NCBI RefSeq assembly: GCF_039535095.1
Contig: NZ_BAAAWN010000001.1
Span: 124,001 to 188,000, forward strand
Length of the DNA: 64,000 nt
Direction of reading: 5' to 3'
From: Arthrobacter ramosus
GTDB lineage: Bacteria; Actinomycetota; Actinomycetes; Actinomycetales; Micrococcaceae
In this document: positions 33,667 to 42,230 of the stretch, piece by piece
Position numbering within the stretch: the first letter of the stretch is position 1
Layout: each line of letters begins with the position of its first letter
The notes under the pieces: model-generated
What the model saw: only the letters and a program-made list of their open reading frames with translations
Told to the model about the DNA's origin: nothing
Database searches by the model: none
Position numbers and translations under genes: made by a program

Positions 33667-34953
33667 GTGACCCGCGCTTCAAGCTCCTCCAAGAACACCA
33701 AGCCGCACCCCGGCGTCCCCGAGACCCTCGTCGACGCCGAGATCGACGAGCTTCCCGCCGCCGAGCCCACGCAGGTCAAGACGCGGGGCGGACTCGTCTT
33801 CCTGGGGATCTGTCTTGTGCTCATCGGCCTGAACCTGCGGACGGTGTTTTCGAGCTTTTCGGCGGTCCTTCCGGAAGTCACCGCCGACGCCGGGCTGCCG
33901 GGCTGGGCAGTGGTTGTCCTCACCACTGTGCCAGTGACCTTGTTGGGTGTCTTTGCGCCTCTGGCGCCGGTCCTGGCGCGCCGTTTCGGTGCCGAGAGAG
34001 TATTGCTTGGCGCGATGGCAGTGCTAACGGCTGGGCTGCTGCTCCGTCCCGTGGACCTCGCCGGCGCCGGGCACTTGCCCGCGCTCCTCGCCGGAACCGC
34101 GGCGTGCGGCGCTGCGATCGCGCTATGCAACGTGCTCCTGCCCGGGGTGGTGAAGCGCGACTTCCCGCATCGGCTTGGGCTCATGGGCGGGCTATATACG
34201 ACGGCGATTTGCGCGTCTGCCGCGCTTGGCGCCGGTTTCACCTATCCCGTCTTCACGGCGGCCGGGCACTGGACCTCGGCGCTGTGGTTCTGGGCGCTGC
34301 CCGCCGCCGTCGTACTTTTGCTTTTCTTGCCGCTCGCGATCCGCCAGCATCCCGTCCGGCACAACGCCGCCGACGGCGGTGCGAACGTCTGGCGTTCCGC
34401 CGTCGCCTGGCAGGTCACCATCTTTATGGCGTTGCAGGCGATGATGTCCTTCAGCGTGTTCGCCTGGTTGGCGCCGATTCTCCGCGATCGCGGGATCGAC
34501 GGCGGGACGGCCGGCTTCATCGTGTCCGTGTCGATTGTGCTGCAGATGCTTGGTTCGTTCATCGCCCCGGGGCTCGCGGCCCGTTTCAAGGATCAGCGCG
34601 TCATCAACACCGTGGTGGCGCTCATGACCGGCGGCGGCTTCGCCTTGAGCATCTTCGGCCCCACGGATCTGATTTGGGTGTGGACCGGGCTGTTAGGCCT
34701 TGGCCAGGGGAGCCTCACGGCCGTGGCGTTGACTATGATCATGCTGCGTACGCGCGATTCGCACACCGCGGCGCATCTTTCCGGCATGATGCAGGGCGTC
34801 GGCTATGGCTTGGGCTCCACGGGAACCCTGATGGTCGGCCAGTTGCACCAAGCGACCGGTGGCTTCGCGGCTGCCGGCATCCTGTTCCTCATAGTGGGAT
34901 CCCTGGCGGCCTTCTTCGGCTTCCGCGCCGGCCGGAACCGGTATGTCGGCTAG
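33667..34953 (+). CDS. CynX/NimT-type MFS transporter
   Basis: This is an approximately 428-residue, 12-helix major facilitator of the cyanate/nitroimidazole (CynX/NimT/YycB) group. GLVFLGICLVLIGLNLRTVF is the first helix with the group's LNLR motif. The segments LPGVVKRDFPHRLGLMGGLYT and MMLRTRDSHTAAHLSGMMQG are also characteristic. A 45-residue polar N-terminal tail precedes helix 1. The GTG at 33667 is a choice by position; no ribosome site is visible and the frame is open far upstream through trmB, so the start is uncertain. The substrate is unknown. A 66-bp palindrome starts at the base after its stop. Confidence 0.82.
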   Translation: MTRASSSSKNTKPHPGVPETLVDAEIDELPAAEPTQVKTRGGLVFLGICLVLIGLNLRTVFSSFSAVLPEVTADAGLPGWAVVVLTTVPVTLLGVFAPLAPVLARRFGAERVLLGAMAVLTAGLLLRPVDLAGAGHLPALLAGTAACGAAIALCNVLLPGVVKRDFPHRLGLMGGLYTTAICASAALGAGFTYPVFTAAGHWTSALWFWALPAAVVLLLFLPLAIRQHPVRHNAADGGANVWRSAVAWQVTIFMALQAMMSFSVFAWLAPILRDRGIDGGTAGFIVSVSIVLQMLGSFIAPGLAARFKDQRVINTVVALMTGGGFALSIFGPTDLIWVWTGLLGLGQGSLTAVALTMIMLRTRDSHTAAHLSGMMQGVGYGLGSTGTLMVGQLHQATGGFAAAGILFLIVGSLAAFFGFRAGRNRYVG

Positions 34954-35019
34954 CCCAACTGACTCGCAGTTGTTGTCGTTTTCGGGCCTCTAAACGACGT
35001 TAACTGCGAGCCAGTTGGG
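34954..35019. repeat. 66-bp imperfect palindrome, copy 1
   Basis: Arms 34954-34981 and 34992-35019 (28 bases each, 24 paired) flank a 10-base loop. The element starts at the first base after the MFS stop codon. A second copy of the same size lies at 42151-42216. It probably acts as a terminator or mRNA 3' end. Confidence 0.88.
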
Positions 35020-35052
35020 GAGGGAACACAGCGAGGCGGCATAATCGGGTAC

Positions 35053-36024
35053 ATGGTCATGCTGGCACCCTCGCGCGAGCTGGACGGGCTCGATCGGCGG
35101 ATTGTCGGCGCTCTCCAGGTCAATGGCCGCGCCTCCTGGCGGCGGATCGCCGAAGTTCTGGGCGAGCCGTTCAGCACGGTGACCCGCCGCGGCATCGCCC
35201 TGCTGGATTCGAGTATCGTGCGGGTGGCCGGCCTGGTGACCCTTGGCCCCACCCATCTTGTGGAAGTGCACTGTGAACCGTCGCGGTTGGTCGCCATCGC
35301 GGAGGAGCTTTCAGGCGATCCGGACGCTATTTTCGTCTATGCGCTCACCGGCCCCACTCGAATCCTGTTCGAAGTTCAAGCCCGTCCGGGACGCCTCTCG
35401 AGTCTTGTGCTGGAGGAACTACCAGCACTCGACGGCGTGGTGCAGGTGAGCGCGTCGCCCGTCATGGAGTACTTCCGCACGGTGGCTGAATGGCACCCGG
35501 GCCCGGTCACCGCAGAGGAAACTGCCGCGCTTCAGGAAGTGCCGCCTCCGCCGTCCCGTCCGAGTGCGAGTGGAGTGCTCGACGACGTCGACTCCCACCT
35601 CGTGCGGATCCTCGTGGCTGACGGCCGCGTTCCGGTCGCCGAGCTGGGGGAAGCCGTGGGGCTTTCCGCCCCGGCCGTGCGCCGACGGCTCAACACCCTC
35701 CTCGAGGACGGCACGCTGAGTGTCCGGGCGATCGTTGAGCCCGCGGACATCGGCCTTCCGATCGAAGCCGTGGTCTGGGTCCGCACTGCCCCCGCCGACG
35801 CTGTCGAGGTTGGCCGGCTGCTCGCTGAAGCGCCCGGAGTCCGCTACGCGGTCATGGCGATGGGCGAATTCCAGCTCATGGCCAACGTCACCCTCGCCAG
35901 CTTGAACGAACTGCGCGATTTCCTCACGTCATCTCCATGGGCCGAGCGTGCCCTGGCTGTGCGCAGTTCCCTCGTGGTGCGGGCGTACAAGCGCGGCGGC
36001 TTGCGCATGCCCGCCCTCGACTGA
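35053..36024 (+). CDS. Lrp/AsnC-type regulator with two repeated modules
   Basis: This 323-residue regulator has two AsnC modules. The first HTH is LDGLDRRIVGALQVNGRAS with RRIAEVLGEPFSTVTRRG (residues 10-55). The second is LDDVDSHLVRILVADGRVP with AELGEAVGLSAPAVRRRLNTLL (about residues 175-220). Each is followed by a ligand domain. It lies 184 bases upstream of the amidase/symporter/CoA-transferase operon in the same direction and is its likely regulator. It resembles the double-module regulators at 15.2-16.2 and 44.9-46.0 kb. Confidence 0.86.
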   Translation: MVMLAPSRELDGLDRRIVGALQVNGRASWRRIAEVLGEPFSTVTRRGIALLDSSIVRVAGLVTLGPTHLVEVHCEPSRLVAIAEELSGDPDAIFVYALTGPTRILFEVQARPGRLSSLVLEELPALDGVVQVSASPVMEYFRTVAEWHPGPVTAEETAALQEVPPPPSRPSASGVLDDVDSHLVRILVADGRVPVAELGEAVGLSAPAVRRRLNTLLEDGTLSVRAIVEPADIGLPIEAVVWVRTAPADAVEVGRLLAEAPGVRYAVMAMGEFQLMANVTLASLNELRDFLTSSPWAERALAVRSSLVVRAYKRGGLRMPALD

Positions 36025-36208
36025 GCCAGTTAGAAACCAGCTTCCTCCCGTCTGGGTTCGCTCCTGCCCAGAAAAGGGTGCCTTGCGCGCCAAAAAATCT
36101 CATGCGCACCCCTAGCCAAATGTGATTCACCACACTATCGTGGTTCATTAATTCCATTTGAGACAAAGAAGTGACTCAAAAGGAAACTAAATGAAAGCAA
36201 CATGAATC
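36025..36208 (+). promoter_or_regulatory. Control region of the amidase operon
   Basis: This AT-richer 184-base gap holds the inverted repeat ACCAC-N6-GTGGT at 36129-36144. An AT-rich stretch up to about 36170 follows. An AsnC-type operator and promoter are likely, but exact hexamers are not clear. Confidence 0.4.
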
Positions 36209-37648
36209 ATGACAAACGACTTGATTTACCGTGGGGCAGTGGAGCTGGCCGGGCTCCTGCGTTCCCGGGAGGTGTCTGCCACCGAGGTCCTCGAGGCGCA
36301 CCTGGACCAGATCGACAAGCTCAACCCGCTGATCAACGCGGTCGTTACCCTCGACGAAGAGGGCGCCAGAGCGGCCGCAGCGGAAGCCGACCGCAAGATC
36401 GTGGCCGGAGAGCCAGTGGGACCGCTCCACGGCTTGCCCATCAGCTTCAAGGACACCGCGAATACCGCGGGGATGCGCACCACGTTCGGGCACCCGCACT
36501 TCCGGGACCACGTTCCGGAGGAAAATGATCTGCACGTCCAGCGCATCCTCGACGCCGGAGCAATTCGAGTGGGCAAGACCAATGTCCCCGAGTTCGCCGC
36601 CGGATCCCACACCTTCAACCGTGTCTTCGGTGCAACGCGCAACCCCTACGACCCCGGCAAGTCCGCCGGCGGCAGCAGCGGTGGTGCGGCAGCTGCCCTG
36701 GCAGCGGGCTTCCAGCCGATCGCCGATGGAAGCGACATGGGCGGCTCCCTCCGCAACCCGGCGTCGTTTTGCAATGTGGTCGGCCTGCGTCCCACCCCCG
36801 GCATGGTCCCCAACACGGACGGCAACAACGTCTTTTTCCCGTTGGGCGTGGCCGGACCCATGGGCCGCACGGCGGCGGACGCTGCGCTTTTGTTCGAGGT
36901 CATGACCGGCGCTTCGCCCGACGATCCCCATTCCGTTTTCCCGACCGGTCCCGAACGCCGCGATGCCCCCGCCACCGAACTGTCCCCAGCCGATTTTGCC
37001 GACCTGCGTATCGCGTTCGCTCCGAGCCTCGGCGGCCGGATCCCTGTGAGCCGCGAGGTTCTCGACGTCATTGAACCGCAGGCAGCGGCCCTCGCGGCCC
37101 TGGGCGCACACGTCGAGCTGGACTGCCCGGACCTCGACGGTTCCGAGCAAGTGTTCCGCGTACTGCGCGCAGCCTCTTTCGACTCGATGTGGGGCGAACA
37201 GCTGGCTGGGGAACCCGATGCCTTCAACCATTTCCTGGCCGGCAACATCCGCGAAGGTGGCCTGCTCAGTGGCCGCGACGTAGTTCGCGCCGAGGAAGGA
37301 ATGACCCGCCTGATTCGCAAGGCGGCCGGATTCTTTGAGCGTTACGACCTGGTTATTGCCCCTGCGTCCCAGGTTGTCCCGTTCGACGTCGATCTCGAAT
37401 ACCCCACCGAGATCGAGGGGCAACGGCTCCAGAACTATCTCGACTGGATGCGTGCCCCGTACCTGTTCACCCCGCTTGGCCTCCCCGCCCTGTCGGTTCC
37501 GGCCGGTTTCACCCCCGCCGGACTTCCCGTAGGCCTCCAGATGGTCGGAGCACGCGGCAGCGACGCCCGCCTCCTCCGCCTGGCTTCCGCCTTCGAGAAG
37601 ATCTCTTCCTGCTCATCCGTTCGCCCCCAAGGAGCTGCAGTTCTATGA
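36209..37648 (+). CDS. Amidase signature family amidase
   Basis: This 479-residue amidase has the full Ser-cisSer-Lys triad: Lys in LPISFKDTA (about residue 80), cis-Ser in SAGGSSGGAAAAL, and nucleophile Ser in SDMGGSLRNPA. It hydrolyses an amide to a free acid and ammonia or an amine. It is the first gene of a tightly coupled operon (ATGA and TGATG overlaps) with a symporter, a CoA-transferase and a carboxyltransferase. The acid it releases is therefore probably imported as the amide and then activated to a CoA ester. The natural substrate is unknown. Confidence 0.9.
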   Translation: MTNDLIYRGAVELAGLLRSREVSATEVLEAHLDQIDKLNPLINAVVTLDEEGARAAAAEADRKIVAGEPVGPLHGLPISFKDTANTAGMRTTFGHPHFRDHVPEENDLHVQRILDAGAIRVGKTNVPEFAAGSHTFNRVFGATRNPYDPGKSAGGSSGGAAAALAAGFQPIADGSDMGGSLRNPASFCNVVGLRPTPGMVPNTDGNNVFFPLGVAGPMGRTAADAALLFEVMTGASPDDPHSVFPTGPERRDAPATELSPADFADLRIAFAPSLGGRIPVSREVLDVIEPQAAALAALGAHVELDCPDLDGSEQVFRVLRAASFDSMWGEQLAGEPDAFNHFLAGNIREGGLLSGRDVVRAEEGMTRLIRKAAGFFERYDLVIAPASQVVPFDVDLEYPTEIEGQRLQNYLDWMRAPYLFTPLGLPALSVPAGFTPAGLPVGLQMVGARGSDARLLRLASAFEKISSCSSVRPQGAAVL

Positions 37649-37962
37649 GCACTACCCTGTCATCCCCCAAGAGATTGACCATTGCCTCAGTCCCCATCGT
37701 GGGCATGATCATCACACCGTTCCTGCCTTTCGTTTCCACACCAACGCTATGGCTTGGCCTCCCTTCGGCGATCGTCTGGATGGGCCTCATGATCGTCGCC
37801 ACGATCGTCGCACTGCAGATTATCGAGCGCACGTACCTTCGCGAAGGCGGTGCCGAACTCGACCGTCTTGAAGCCGAGCAAAGCGCCTTGGCAGGCGCCG
37901 CTACAACGAATGGCGCCGCTACCAATAGGCCGGCCACCATCACCGAAACGGAGGCCTACTGA
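37645..37962 (+). CDS. DUF3311-type small membrane subunit of symporter
   Basis: This 105-residue protein has two hydrophobic helices (IASVPIVGMIITPFLPFV and GLPSAIVWMGLMIVATIVAL) and a polar Ala/Thr-rich tail. Small DUF3311-like proteins are regularly encoded just before sodium:solute symporters and probably form a complex with them. Here the start overlaps the amidase stop (ATGA) and the stop overlaps the symporter start (TGATG), which fits a strict pairing. Confidence 0.75.
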   Translation: MSTTLSSPKRLTIASVPIVGMIITPFLPFVSTPTLWLGLPSAIVWMGLMIVATIVALQIIERTYLREGGAELDRLEAEQSALAGAATTNGAATNRPATITETEAY

Positions 37963-39431
37963 TGCTTACAGTCGCCATCATCATCGGAATTGTCGGCATC
38001 GGCGCCCTCGGTATCGTGGGCCGCCGACGCCAGACAGAACTCTCCAGCTGGACCGTCGGCAAGCGGGATTTGCCCCGCTGGACCAGCTGGTTCCTCCAAG
38101 CGGGCGAGTCGCTGACCACGTTCAGCTTCCTCGGCCTCGCCGGAATCGCCTTCGGTGGCGGCGTTGCCGCACTCTTCGCCGTCGCCTATCTGACCATCAA
38201 CTGCATCGTCCAGTATTTCGTGATTCCCCGGCAGCGAGCGCTGGGTGCGAACCGCGGCTACCTGACCATGGCGGACTTCTTCCAGGACCGATTCAACAGC
38301 AAGGCCCTGGGCAAGACCGTGGCCCTCGTCGGTGCGGTGTTCCTCATCCCGTACCTGCAACTGCAAATCACCGGGCTTGGATTGATCGTCCAGCTCGCTA
38401 CCGGGAGCGAATCGGCGCGTGGTTACAGCATGGCCGTGGCCAGCGTGCTGGTGGTCGTCTTCGTCATCTGGGCGGGCATCCGGGGACTCGCCAAGGTGGC
38501 TGTTTTCAAGGACTTCGCCATGCTGGCCGCCCTGGTCATCATGTTGGCCGGTGTGGTCGCCGGCATTGGCGGCATCCCGGATATCTTCGCCAAAGTCATG
38601 GATACCGCCCCGAGCTACCTCACCATCAGCCGTCCGGGCTTTGACGCCACCTTCTGGGTGACCTCGGTGATCGTGACAAGCATCGGCGCCGGGCTCAACA
38701 CCTTCCCGCACTTGTGGCCGCCGGTTCTTGCCGCGAAAAGCGGTGCCGTGCTGCGGGACAACGTCAAATGGCTTGCGGTCTACCAGTTCCTCCTGCTCAT
38801 CCCGATCACCGCCGGAATTGCCGCCACCCTGGTCCTCGATCCGAAGACCAAGAGCAACTTCGTCCTCTTGGGCATCGCCCAGCACACCTTGCCGGAGCCA
38901 CTGATCGCGATCATTGCCATCGGCGGCGCAGCGGCTGCCATGGTTCCGGCGGGCGCGATCGCGATGGGCATTTCCTCGCTTGTCTCGAACAACCTGCTGT
39001 CCGTGAAGAACCCCAAGCTGCGGTTCCGGATCAACCACGTGGTGGTCGCCATCGCCGTCGGACTGGCTCTGGCTTTCGGGCTCGCAAAATCGGACATCGG
39101 AGCGCTGCTCCTGCTCACGTACGGTGGCCTCACCCAGCTCGCTCCCGCCGTCGCCATCGCGATCGGCCGCAAGGTGCGCATCGGCGCCGTTCCGGTCAAC
39201 CTGGGGATCATCGTCGGCACGCTCACAGTAGCTGTCATCACCTTCGGCAACGTCCCCACGGGCGGCGTCGATTCGGGCCTCATTTCCCTCGCCCCGAACC
39301 TTGTGGTGCTCGCCGTCGCTGAACTTATCCGCCGTCGTCGCGCGGACGACGTCGGGCCAGTTCCGGAGCATCTTGCGGTTGATGGACACAGCGCGGTTGA
39401 AGGGCACAGCACCGTAGGAGTCGAAGCATGA
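37962..39431 (+). CDS. Sodium:solute symporter family transporter
   Basis: This 489-residue SSS-family carrier has about 13 predicted helices. Family features are SWTVGKRDLPRWTSWFLQAGE near the N-terminus, GGYLTMADFFQDRF-like RGYLTMADFFQDRF, and the central MVPAGAIAMGISSLVSNNLL motif. It should import a carboxylate, amide or amino-acid-like compound with Na+. It is coupled to the small subunit before it and overlaps the CoA-transferase gene after it (ATGA). The solute is probably the substrate of the amidase in the same operon. Confidence 0.88.
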   Translation: MLTVAIIIGIVGIGALGIVGRRRQTELSSWTVGKRDLPRWTSWFLQAGESLTTFSFLGLAGIAFGGGVAALFAVAYLTINCIVQYFVIPRQRALGANRGYLTMADFFQDRFNSKALGKTVALVGAVFLIPYLQLQITGLGLIVQLATGSESARGYSMAVASVLVVVFVIWAGIRGLAKVAVFKDFAMLAALVIMLAGVVAGIGGIPDIFAKVMDTAPSYLTISRPGFDATFWVTSVIVTSIGAGLNTFPHLWPPVLAAKSGAVLRDNVKWLAVYQFLLLIPITAGIAATLVLDPKTKSNFVLLGIAQHTLPEPLIAIIAIGGAAAAMVPAGAIAMGISSLVSNNLLSVKNPKLRFRINHVVVAIAVGLALAFGLAKSDIGALLLLTYGGLTQLAPAVAIAIGRKVRIGAVPVNLGIIVGTLTVAVITFGNVPTGGVDSGLISLAPNLVVLAVAELIRRRRADDVGPVPEHLAVDGHSAVEGHSTVGVEA

Positions 39432-40687
39432 CGCAGCCCGGATTCCCCGACCACAAGCAACACCACGAGGGACCGCTCGTCGGCAAGCTCGTCGTCGACC
39501 TCTCCCGCGCCCTTGCCGGTCCGCACGCCGGCATGATGCTCGGTGACCTCGGCGCCCGCGTCATCAAGGTGGAGAATCCCGACGGCGGTGATGACAGCCG
39601 CGGCTGGGGGCCGCCGTTCGTCGATACTCCTGAGGGCCGCGAGTCAACGTACTTCCTTTCGTGCAACCGGAATAAGGAGTCCATCCGGCTTGACCTCAAG
39701 GCGGCAGACGGCAAGGCCGCGTTGCGGGAACTGCTGCGGCGGGCCGACGTCCTCGTGGAGAACTTCCGTCCGGGAACCCTGGACCGGCTGGGTTTTGATC
39801 CCAAGAGCCTCGAAGAGTTGAATCCGCGGCTGGTGGTTCTCGCCATCAGTGGTTTCGGCCACGACGGTCCGGAGGGGAACCGTGCCGGCTACGACCAGAT
39901 TGCCCAGGGCGAAGCCGGGCTGATGTCCCTCACGGGTTCAGGTCCCGGGGACCCGCAGCGCGTTGGCGTACCGATTGGCGATGTCCTGGCTGGAATCCAC
40001 GGCGCCTACGGTGTGCTGGCGGCTCTCCTGGAGCGTGAGCGGACGGGCCGTGGCCAGATGGTCCGCACGTCCCTGTTGTCCTCGATCGTCAGCGTTCTTG
40101 CTTTCCAGGGCACGCGTTGGACGGTGGGCGGCGAGGTTCCGCAGGCCCAAGGCAACCACCATCCTTCGATCGCGCCATATGGGCTGTTCCGCTGCGCGGG
40201 AGGCTCGGTGCAGATTGCCGTGGGATCCGAAGGTTTGTGGCGCCGCTTCGCGGAAGAATTCGGACTGTCCGTTCGGGACGAACGCTGGCGCGACAATCAG
40301 TCCCGCGTGGCCCACCGGGCCGAGCTGGCCGAAGCGATCGAAGCCGCATTCTCGGAGTCCGACGCCGAAGAGCTGCTCGCGCGGCTCGAAGCGGCCGGGG
40401 TGCCCGGAGGCCGGGTCCGTTCCCTGGACGAAGTCTTTGGGTGGGAACAGGCGCGGAGCCAACACCTCGCCGTCGAACTCGAGCACCCCACGCTGGGACG
40501 CATCGAGGTCCCGGGATCGCCGCTGCGCTTCTTCCAACCGGACGGCACCGAGACCACCAGGTTGCGGCACACTGCGCCGCCGAGGCTCGGAGAGCACGAC
40601 GACGCCGTCCGGGCGTGGCTTGACAGCGCAGGGTTGCCCGGCGACGCATTGCCCGGCGACGCATTAATTGGTTCGGGGGCGTCGTGA
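39428..40687 (+). CDS. CaiB/BaiF (class III) CoA-transferase
   Basis: This 419-residue family III CoA-transferase has VVDLSRALAGPHAGMMLGDLGARVIKVE at the N-terminus. SRGWGPPF and KAALRELLRRADVLVENFRPGTLDRLG follow, and GYDQIAQGEAGLMSLTG carries the catalytic Asp (about residue 159). It moves CoA between acids through an aspartyl-CoA anhydride. In this operon it probably activates the acid formed by the amidase. The C-terminus carries a 15-base direct repeat (TTGCCCGGCGACGCA, twice at about 40634-40663), giving a duplicated LPGDA. Confidence 0.9.
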   Translation: MTQPGFPDHKQHHEGPLVGKLVVDLSRALAGPHAGMMLGDLGARVIKVENPDGGDDSRGWGPPFVDTPEGRESTYFLSCNRNKESIRLDLKAADGKAALRELLRRADVLVENFRPGTLDRLGFDPKSLEELNPRLVVLAISGFGHDGPEGNRAGYDQIAQGEAGLMSLTGSGPGDPQRVGVPIGDVLAGIHGAYGVLAALLERERTGRGQMVRTSLLSSIVSVLAFQGTRWTVGGEVPQAQGNHHPSIAPYGLFRCAGGSVQIAVGSEGLWRRFAEEFGLSVRDERWRDNQSRVAHRAELAEAIEAAFSESDAEELLARLEAAGVPGGRVRSLDEVFGWEQARSQHLAVELEHPTLGRIEVPGSPLRFFQPDGTETTRLRHTAPPRLGEHDDAVRAWLDSAGLPGDALPGDALIGSGAS

Positions 40688-42150
40688 CGGCGGTCGCGGA
40701 GGCCACTCGCCCGGAAGCGGCTTCCACCGGACACCGGCAGCGCCGCCTTAGCGGGGCCGAGTTTCTTGAGCAGCTCCTCGACGCCGGCAGTTTCCGGAGT
40801 TGGGGCCGGCCTGTCCCGGCGCCGCCGGGGGCGGATTCTGCCTACCTCGCGGATCTGGCCCGGGCCCGCGATCGTAGCGGTACCGACGAGTCCGTGCTCA
40901 CGGGCGAAGGGACGCTGGATGGGCAGCCCGTGGCCGTCCTGGCCAGCGAATTCGCCTTCCTCGGCGGCTCGATCGGGCGGTCCGCCGCCGAGCGGATCGT
41001 CGCAGCAATTGAAGAGGCGGGCCGACGTCGGCTGCCCCTCGTGGCCGCTCCTGCGTCAGGCGGCACCCGAATGCAGGAAGGTACCCTAGCCTTCCTGCAG
41101 ATGGTGCGGATTACCGAGGCGCTCGCGGCATACAAGCGTCTAGGGCTGCCCTATCTGGCATATCTCCGGCACCCCACCACAGGCGGCGTCTTCGCCTCGT
41201 GGGGATCGTTGGGGCACATCACCGTCGCGGAACCAGGTGGGCTGGTTGGCTTCCTGGGTCCCAAGGTCTACGCCGGACTCACTGGGCAGGAGTTTCCGGT
41301 GGGAATCCAGAGCAGCGAGCATCTTCTCGCTCGTGGAACGGTCGACGCCGTGTTGGACGCACCGGGTTTCAGGAACCTTGCCGCTGAGGTGCTGGGCATC
41401 CTCGCTGGCCGGGGGTCCTGGATCGATGCGGGGACCCCGCCGGTCACAGCTAACAGCAGCGACGACGCTTCCGCGTGGGATTCGGTCGTACTGACTCGCG
41501 ACGCCCGGCGTCCCGGGCTGGCGGAACTGCTCGACGCCGGGTTCGGCCGCCTCGTGCGCTTGCACGGCACGGGCCGTGGGGCAGCTTCGGCGAGCACCGC
41601 CGTCGTGCTGGCCGAACTCGAGGGGCGGCCCGTCGTCGTCGTTGGCCAGGACCGCGCAGCCCAGCGGGCGGGGAGCGTCCTCGACGCCGCGGGTTTGGCG
41701 CAGGCCCGCCGGGGGATGCGCCTCGCGGAGGAACTAGGGCTGCCGCTCGTGACGGTGGTGGATACTCCGGGGGCCGAGCTTTCGGTCCGGGCCGAGGAAT
41801 CCGCAATCGCGGGCGGAATCGCTGATTGCATCGCGGGAATGCTCGGACTTACGGTGCCAAGCGTTGCCGTGCTCCTCGGCGAGGGGGCCGGTGGGGGTGC
41901 GCTCGCTCTTGCGGCTGCCCGCCGCACGGTGGCGGCCGAGCACGCCTGGCTCGCGCCACTGCCGCCGGAAGGTGCCAGCATCATTGTGCACGGTGACACG
42001 TCCCTGGCGGCCGAGCTGAGTGAGCGGCAACGGATCGGAGCGCGCGCACTCTTCGAAGGTGGTGCCGTGGACGAGGTGGTAAGCGAGGGCGAGGGTTTCA
42101 TCAAGCGCCTGGTGGAAGCCGCCTCCCGGCACCTCGCCGCCCAGCTTTAA
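40684..42150 (+). CDS. Fused carboxyltransferase (AccD-AccA type)
   Basis: This 488-residue protein has two crotonase-fold carboxyltransferase halves. The AccD-like half holds LVAAPASGGTRMQEGTLAFLQM and HPTTGGVFASWGSLGHI. The AccA-like half holds LVTVVDTPGAELSVRAEESAIAGGIA and LGEGAGGGALALA. The zinc-ribbon cysteines of AccD are absent. It should carboxylate or decarboxylate an acyl-CoA with biotin carrier protein, but no biotin carboxylase or carrier gene is nearby. It must share those subunits or act as a decarboxylase. The GTG start overlaps the CoA-transferase stop; a 66-bp palindrome follows the stop directly. Confidence 0.82.
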   Translation: MTAVAEATRPEAASTGHRQRRLSGAEFLEQLLDAGSFRSWGRPVPAPPGADSAYLADLARARDRSGTDESVLTGEGTLDGQPVAVLASEFAFLGGSIGRSAAERIVAAIEEAGRRRLPLVAAPASGGTRMQEGTLAFLQMVRITEALAAYKRLGLPYLAYLRHPTTGGVFASWGSLGHITVAEPGGLVGFLGPKVYAGLTGQEFPVGIQSSEHLLARGTVDAVLDAPGFRNLAAEVLGILAGRGSWIDAGTPPVTANSSDDASAWDSVVLTRDARRPGLAELLDAGFGRLVRLHGTGRGAASASTAVVLAELEGRPVVVVGQDRAAQRAGSVLDAAGLAQARRGMRLAEELGLPLVTVVDTPGAELSVRAEESAIAGGIADCIAGMLGLTVPSVAVLLGEGAGGGALALAAARRTVAAEHAWLAPLPPEGASIIVHGDTSLAAELSERQRIGARALFEGGAVDEVVSEGEGFIKRLVEAASRHLAAQL

Positions 42151-42216
42151 CCCAACTGGCTCGCAGTTGTTGTCGTTTTCAGCGCTCTAAACGACGTTAA
42201 CTGCGAGTCAGTTGGG
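42151..42216. repeat. 66-bp imperfect palindrome, copy 2
   Basis: Arms 42151-42178 and 42189-42216 flank a 10-base loop. It starts at the first base after the carboxyltransferase stop, as copy 1 does after the MFS stop at 34953. It lies between convergent genes and may terminate both. Confidence 0.88.
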
Positions 42217-42230
42217 TCCGGGCGTGGGAG

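Noticed and set aside
40634..40663. 15-base direct repeat at the end of the CoA-transferase gene as an attachment site
   Set aside because: Both copies are inside one reading frame and give a duplicated LPGDA; no integrase or tRNA gene is near.
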